Shown: positions 59,544-64,000 of the stretch, one piece after another
How the letters are laid out: each line of letters begins with the position of its first letter
Numbering within the stretch: position 1 is the first letter of the stretch
DNA from: Fictibacillus sp. FJAT-27399
GTDB lineage: Bacteria; Bacillota; Bacilli; Bacillales; Fictibacillaceae
Assembly (NCBI RefSeq): GCF_001510655.1
Contig: NZ_LMVC01000002.1
Location: forward strand, 159,310 to 223,309
Length of the DNA: 64,000 bases
Direction of reading: 5' to 3'
Translations under genes and position numbers: made by a program
Notes under the pieces: generated by a model
The model's database searches: none
What the model was told of the DNA's origin: nothing
Seen by the model: the letters and a program-made list of their open reading frames with translations, nothing else

Positions 59544-60185
59544 ATGGCTATGGCTAATAACACCTCTACCCGTTCTGAAATCATTCATATGCTTAAGCGA
59601 TATAGAAAATTGACGGTTACTGAAATGGCCAGCCGCCTTGGGATTACCGAGATGGCTGTCAGGCGCCACTTAAATACATTAGAGAGAGACAGGCTCGTTG
59701 AAACCACCCTGGTCCGCCAGGCCATGGGACGGCCGCTGAATGTGTATCAGCTCTCCGAAGCTGCGGATGAACAATTTCCGCGCAACTATTCGGGGCTGAC
59801 CGTTGAATTTATGAGAGACATTCAGGAGATTGCCGGTGAGAAAGCTGTGCATGAATTGTTTGTCCGCCGGGAAAACCGCTTAAATGATAAGTATAAGAAA
59901 CGGATGGAGAATAAGAGCTTTGAGCAAAAGGTGGCCGAACTCGCCGACATTCAAAACGAAGCCGGCTATATGGTCGAGTGGGAAAAAACAGAAGACGGCC
60001 AGTATGAATTAAAAGAATTCAACTGCCCGATTGCCAAAGTAGCAAATGAATATCAGAATGCCTGCTCATGTGAGCTTTCTTTATTCCAGAGAATGCTCGG
60101 TACAGACCATGTGGAACGCACAGAATGTCTTGCTAAAGGCGGCTCGTATTGCAAATATTTGATTTCCGAAGAGAAAAACGCATAA
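59544..60185 (+). CDS. Winged-helix regulator with Cys-rich C-terminal domain
   Basis: A 213-residue regulator. The N-terminal helix-turn-helix (KLTVTEMASRLGITEMAVRRHLNTLERDRLVE, broken as KLTVTEMASRLGITEMAVRR then HLNTLERDRL) is of the ArsR/SufR-like type. The C-terminal part has five Cys: NCPIAKVANEYQNACSC and, after 18 residues, ECLAKGGSYCKY. SufR-type repressors bind an Fe-S cluster through such Cys, though the spacing differs here. It stands alone upstream of the SAM-riboswitch metY gene. The ATG follows AAGGTGATT. Ligand and targets are unknown. Confidence 0.75.
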   Translation: MAMANNTSTRSEIIHMLKRYRKLTVTEMASRLGITEMAVRRHLNTLERDRLVETTLVRQAMGRPLNVYQLSEAADEQFPRNYSGLTVEFMRDIQEIAGEKAVHELFVRRENRLNDKYKKRMENKSFEQKVAELADIQNEAGYMVEWEKTEDGQYELKEFNCPIAKVANEYQNACSCELSLFQRMLGTDHVERTECLAKGGSYCKYLISEEKNA

Positions 60186-60223
60186 ACCCTACTGGCTGAT
60201 CCGCCAATAGGGTTTATTTTTTT
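60182..60223 (+). terminator. Terminator of the regulator gene
   Basis: ATAAACCCTA and TAGGGTTTAT, 10-bp stem, followed by T6. The next 250 bp (60224-60474) contain no gene I can support. Confidence 0.88.
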
Positions 60224-60474
60224 GTTGGATTTTTACGATCATCCGCCCTTTATTCTTTCCTTCTGTTGTCGCACGAAGGACGTAGGTAGAGCTCTTCGAG
60301 GGTGATCTCTTATTCCATCGTCTCGCTGGCCACACTTTTTCTCTTACTGGAGCAGGGCAGAAGACCGATATGGTATTGCTGACTGCAGCAGAAAATAAAA
60401 AATGCAAACTTTCGAAAATCGGCCCGGGGGAGCGTGCCAAAAACTTTGCCCCTTCCTTATCGTGAAAAAAAGGG

Positions 60475-60503
60475 TTGACTTCAACATTAAAGTTCAGTAT
60501 TAT
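60475..60503 (+). promoter_or_regulatory. Promoter of the metY transcript
   Basis: TTGACT, 17 bp, TATTAT, about 25 bp before the SAM riboswitch. Confidence 0.85.
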
Positions 60504-60529
60504 TCAAAATAACTTAATATTCAGATGTA

Positions 60530-60640
60530 TCTTATCCAGAGAGGTGGAGGGACTGACCCGATGAAACCCGGCAACCAGCAGAAATGCATGGTGCTAATTT
60601 CAGCAGAACACGCAAATGTTCTGAAAGATGAGAGCCGACG
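60530..60640 (+). promoter_or_regulatory. SAM-I (S-box) riboswitch upstream of metY
   Basis: CTTATCCAGAGAGGTGGAGG, GACCCGATGAAACCCGGCAACC-type core, GGTGCTAATTTC and GAAAGATGAGAG occur in S-box order. High SAM should end transcription at 60652. Confidence 0.96.
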
Positions 60641-60651
60641 GTGAAAACTGC

Positions 60652-60679
60652 GACCTCTTCTTTTAGAAGAGGTCTTTTT
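60652..60679 (+). terminator. SAM riboswitch terminator (metY)
   Basis: GACCTCTTC-tttta-GAAGAGGTC, then T5. Confidence 0.93.
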
Positions 60680-60681
60680 GA

Positions 60682-60870
60682 TTGTCCAGCTTCAGTGCCC
60701 AATGCTGAAAACGAACTTAAGTTTTCAGCTAAGGTCCTCGATAGATGAAAAGTAAGATCTTCTTTTCATCCTTAGTCATCTTCGTTCTTCTCCCTCAACA
60801 CAAAAAACGTGTTGCTTGAGAAGAACTCCAGCGCTTGTCGGACCTTAGCAGGGCACTTCAGCTTTTCTTG
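60682..60870. repeat. Large multi-hairpin repeat between the riboswitch and metY
   Basis: The outer stem AGCTTCAGTGCCC/GGGCACTTCAGCT is imperfect. Inside are GCTGAAAAC/GTTTTCAGC, CTAAGGTCC/GGACCTTAG (60729 and 60840), GATGAAAAG/CTTTTCATC and GTTCTTCTC/GAGAAGAAC with CAACAC/GTGTTG. The ends resemble a repeat widespread in bacilli (GTCTAGCTCC...GCGCTTTTCTT), of which 12243-12304 is a short form. Here it lies in the mRNA leader of metY. Confidence 0.75.
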
Positions 60871-60923
60871 TTGGCTAACATTTTACTCAGAACCTTGCCC
60901 CTGTTTAAACCACTACATTTTAG

Positions 60924-62243
<1,320 letters not shown>

Positions 62244-62334
62244 TTGTTATGTTCAATAAACTCCCTTTCTACTATACTTAAGACAAGTATGAAATTTTCA
62301 GGTGAATGAATCGAAATTGGAAGGGATGTTTGGT

Positions 62335-62724
62335 ATGGCTGTAAGAAAGCTTGAGCATGTAGGAATTATGGTTGAAAACTTGGAAGAATCCATTTCCTTT
62401 TACCGTGACATCATAGGTATGGATGTGATCAAACGAATGAAACACTCCAAGCCAGGGATCGAACTAGTATTTTTGGGACTGGAAGGGGAGATCCTGGTTG
62501 AGCTGGTAGCTGGCCACAATAGACAGCTGGCTGAAGAAGGAAAAGTGAATCATGTGGCGTTTACCGTAGATGATCTCTCGAAAGAAATTCAGGAGCTGAA
62601 GAATCATAGCGTCCTGTTTGTCGAAGATGAGGTGACATCGTTGCCGGATGGTTCTCAGTATATTTTCTTCTATGGCCCTGACCGGGAGAGAATTGAATAT
62701 TTTCAGCCAGCAACGCCGAAATAA
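62335..62724 (+). CDS. VOC-family (glyoxalase/epimerase-like) protein
   Basis: A 129-residue vicinal-oxygen-chelate protein with the two beta-alpha-beta repeats. Metal ligands are likely in LEHVGIM, LVELVAG, VNHVAFTV and IEYFQP (His, Glu, His, Glu). It resembles lactoylglutathione-lyase-like and methylmalonyl-CoA-epimerase-like proteins; which reaction it does is open. The ATG follows GGAAGGGA; a longer frame has no site. A repeat element starts 3 bp after the stop. Confidence 0.8.
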   Translation: MAVRKLEHVGIMVENLEESISFYRDIIGMDVIKRMKHSKPGIELVFLGLEGEILVELVAGHNRQLAEEGKVNHVAFTVDDLSKEIQELKNHSVLFVEDEVTSLPDGSQYIFFYGPDRERIEYFQPATPK

Positions 62725-62727
62725 AAA

Positions 62728-62992
62728 GGGGCTGTCCTGAAAGTCGAAAATTGACCTTCAGGCAGCTCCTTTGACGTGAAAAATCTTCAATAAAAAGTTG
62801 ATTGGAGTGCAAGGTGCGAGACTCCTGCGGGACTAGCGTGACAGGTGAGACTCCCGCAGGCGCTTGCGCCAAAAAGTAGGCGTTCACGCCGGTAAGGCTC
62901 ACCGCACGCCCCGCGAAAGTAGGAGCTCGCGCCGGTAAAAGCGAGCAGCCTGGAGCGGAGATCAACAGCTACCAGACTTCTTGGACAGCCCC
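62728..62992. repeat. Terminal-inverted-repeat element, copy 3
   Basis: Ends GGGGCTGTCCTGAAAGTC and GACTTCTTGGACAGCCCC. Same body as copy 1 but with a 22-bp insertion AGTAGGAGCTCGCGCCGGTA that duplicates part of the element. Directly after a stop codon and followed by T6, so it can end transcription of the VOC gene. Confidence 0.85.
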
Positions 62993-63044
62993 TTTTTTGA
63001 TATCAATGAAAACTTGAAAAGTTGTGATGTCTAGCTACTTTCTT

Positions 63045-63233
63045 TCAAAGCCGTTGCTCAGCCATCTGTACGAGGCGCTTCGTGATCTCGCTGCCAACCG
63101 AACCGTTCTGTCTAGACGTCGTATCTGCTCCTAAAGAAACACCAAACTCCAAAATGGAACAATATACATAAAGAGGAAATCGGAGAGTTAAGGGGTTCAA
63201 ATTTTTGTTAGGAAGGTCCCATTTTTGGTACAC
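63045..63233 (-). pseudogene. Truncated alpha/beta-type small acid-soluble spore protein gene
   Basis: The last 35 codons (63149 down to 63045) read [20 protein letters not shown] and then [14 protein letters not shown] before the stop. This is the conserved DNA-binding part and C-terminus of SspA/SspB-type proteins (GADTTSRxNGSVGGEITKRLV). The N-terminal half (LLVPGAxxALDQMKYEIA) is replaced by unrelated residues, without a ribosome-binding site. So the gene is broken; the break may relate to the neighbouring repeat element. Confidence 0.8.
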
Positions 63234-63264
63234 TAACCTTTGACTGAAAAAAGGAGTTAGTGAA

Positions 63265-64000
63265 ATGAAAAAATATAAAGGCTATTTGATTGATCTGGAT
63301 GGAACGATGTACAGAGGAAAGGAACGGATTGAAGAGGCGGTGCAATTCGTTCAGGAGCTGAACAGGAGAGGCCTCCCTTATCTTTTTGTGACGAACAACT
63401 CTTCAAAAACGAAAGAAGAAGTGGCATCTGTTCTCCAAAACTTTGAAATCCCAGCCACCTCGGATCATGTGTACACGACAAGCATGGCAACTGCCAACTA
63501 TATTGAAAAAATTAAACCAGACGCTACTGTCTATTGCATCGGAGAAGAAGGGATCCGGCAGGCATTATTGGAAAAGGGCTTCACCATTACTGAGGAGCAG
63601 CCTGATTTTGTGGTTATGGGAATCGACCGTTCGATCAACTATGAAAAATTATCGATTGCCTGTCTTGCTGTGAGAAACGGCGCTCGTTTTATTTCTACCA
63701 ACGGTGATATTGCTCTGCCTACCGAAAGAGGCCTGTTACCAGGAAACGGCTCGTTGACTTCTGTAGTTGCTGTTTCCACACGGGTAGAACCGACCTTCAT
63801 TGGTAAGCCGGAAGCAGTTATTATGGAGATGGCACTTGAAGAGCTAGGTACCGCGAAGGAAGATACACTGATGATCGGCGACAATTACGATACCGATATC
63901 TTGGCGGGAATACGTTCTGGTCTTGATACCCTCCTTGTTCACACGGGTGTAACCCAGAAGGAGCACCTCGGCCTGGTTGATATTCAGCCGACGTACACGG
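63265..64000 (+). CDS. yutF: HAD-superfamily phosphatase YutF (3' end beyond window)
   Basis: Partial, 245 codons visible of an expected 256 or so. NagD-like HAD phosphatase: motif [14 protein letters not shown] (nucleophile Asp), motif [11 protein letters not shown], motif III in [10 protein letters not shown], motif [15 protein letters not shown]. It dephosphorylates small metabolites (nucleotides or sugar phosphates). AAGGAG before the ATG. In B. subtilis yutF lies in the same yut cluster as lipA. Confidence 0.93.
   Translation, partial: MKKYKGYLIDLDGTMYRGKERIEEAVQFVQELNRRGLPYLFVTNNSSKTKEEVASVLQNFEIPATSDHVYTTSMATANYIEKIKPDATVYCIGEEGIRQALLEKGFTITEEQPDFVVMGIDRSINYEKLSIACLAVRNGARFISTNGDIALPTERGLLPGNGSLTSVVAVSTRVEPTFIGKPEAVIMEMALEELGTAKEDTLMIGDNYDTDILAGIRSGLDTLLVHTGVTQKEHLGLVDIQPTYT

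Noticed and set aside
60189-60440. 83-codon minus-strand frame after the regulator gene
   Set aside because: No ribosome-binding site, Arg/Ser/Pro-rich random-looking product, and it overlaps the terminator of the upstream gene.

Overview
The window looks like a chromosome segment from a spore-forming Bacillaceae bacterium (Bacillus/Fictibacillus type; the species cannot be fixed from the sequence alone). Supporting signs are low-to-moderate GC, strong GGAGG ribosome-binding sites, UUG/GUG starts, Firmicutes-style terminators, guanine and SAM riboswitches, sigma-B and sigma-54 promoters, spore genes (lytH, a YhcN/YlaJ lipoprotein, small acid-soluble spore protein remnants), and gene order that follows the B. 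subtilis yus-yur/suf-yun/yut blocks as I remember them.

Layout. 0-8 kb: a periplasmic-type CuZn superoxide dismutase, the guanine-riboswitch xpt-pbuX operon, two very small genes, a stand-alone divergent UMP-kinase paralogue, a two-TM coiled-coil protein, a CopD-type copper membrane protein, an NAPE-PLD-like metallo-hydrolase and YusU. 8.4-9.4 kb: fadM-type proline dehydrogenase. 9.7-15.7 kb (minus strand): a ketone-body/3-hydroxybutyrate module (scoA-scoB, GntP-type permease, 3-hydroxybutyrate dehydrogenase, secreted alpha/beta hydrolase) behind a near-perfect sigma-54 promoter with upstream repeats. 16.8-22.2 kb: the FadR-type fadN-fadA-fadE beta-oxidation operon. 22.4-31.5 kb: the yus block (yusI, gcvH, yusG, yusF, yusE, yusD, metNPQ under a SAM riboswitch) with sigI-rsgI set inside it. 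32.6-39.0 kb: yurZ and sufCDSUB.

39.0-50.4 kb is an accessory region. The last nine codons of sufB recur as the same 26-bp sequence at 38983, 46784 and 50423, each next to 11-bp-phased GTGCC(A/G) repeats. The third copy is followed by a stop codon and a plausible native sufB terminator. This is the signature of two elements integrated in tandem at the 3' end of sufB. Element A (7.8 kb) carries an OpuC-type transporter, a GbsR-like regulator and three genes that together would turn L-carnitine into glycine betaine plus acetoacetate. Element B (3.6 kb) carries a sugar-dehydrogenase-like propeller, a relic of a CwlT-like conjugation lysozyme, YmaF and a small spore-protein-like gene. No intact integrase or transposase is visible.

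50.5-64 kb returns to backbone: yunF, yunD, yunC, thyA-dfrA, lytH, lipA, yutC, yutD, a DUF3055 gene, yutE, a Cys-rich winged-helix regulator, metY behind a second SAM riboswitch, a VOC protein, a broken spore-protein gene and the start of yutF. Several families of short repeats (terminal-inverted-repeat elements, GGTGCCAGGCACC hairpins, a multi-hairpin repeat) are scattered between genes.

How parts fit: carnitine cleavage (island) yields acetoacetate, which ScoAB (sigma-54 operon) could activate to acetoacetyl-CoA, and FadA thiolase could split it. Glycine betaine from the same reaction would stay as osmoprotectant. The secreted hydrolase, permease and dehydrogenase form a plausible route from extracellular 3-hydroxybutyrate oligomers to the same acetoacetate pool.
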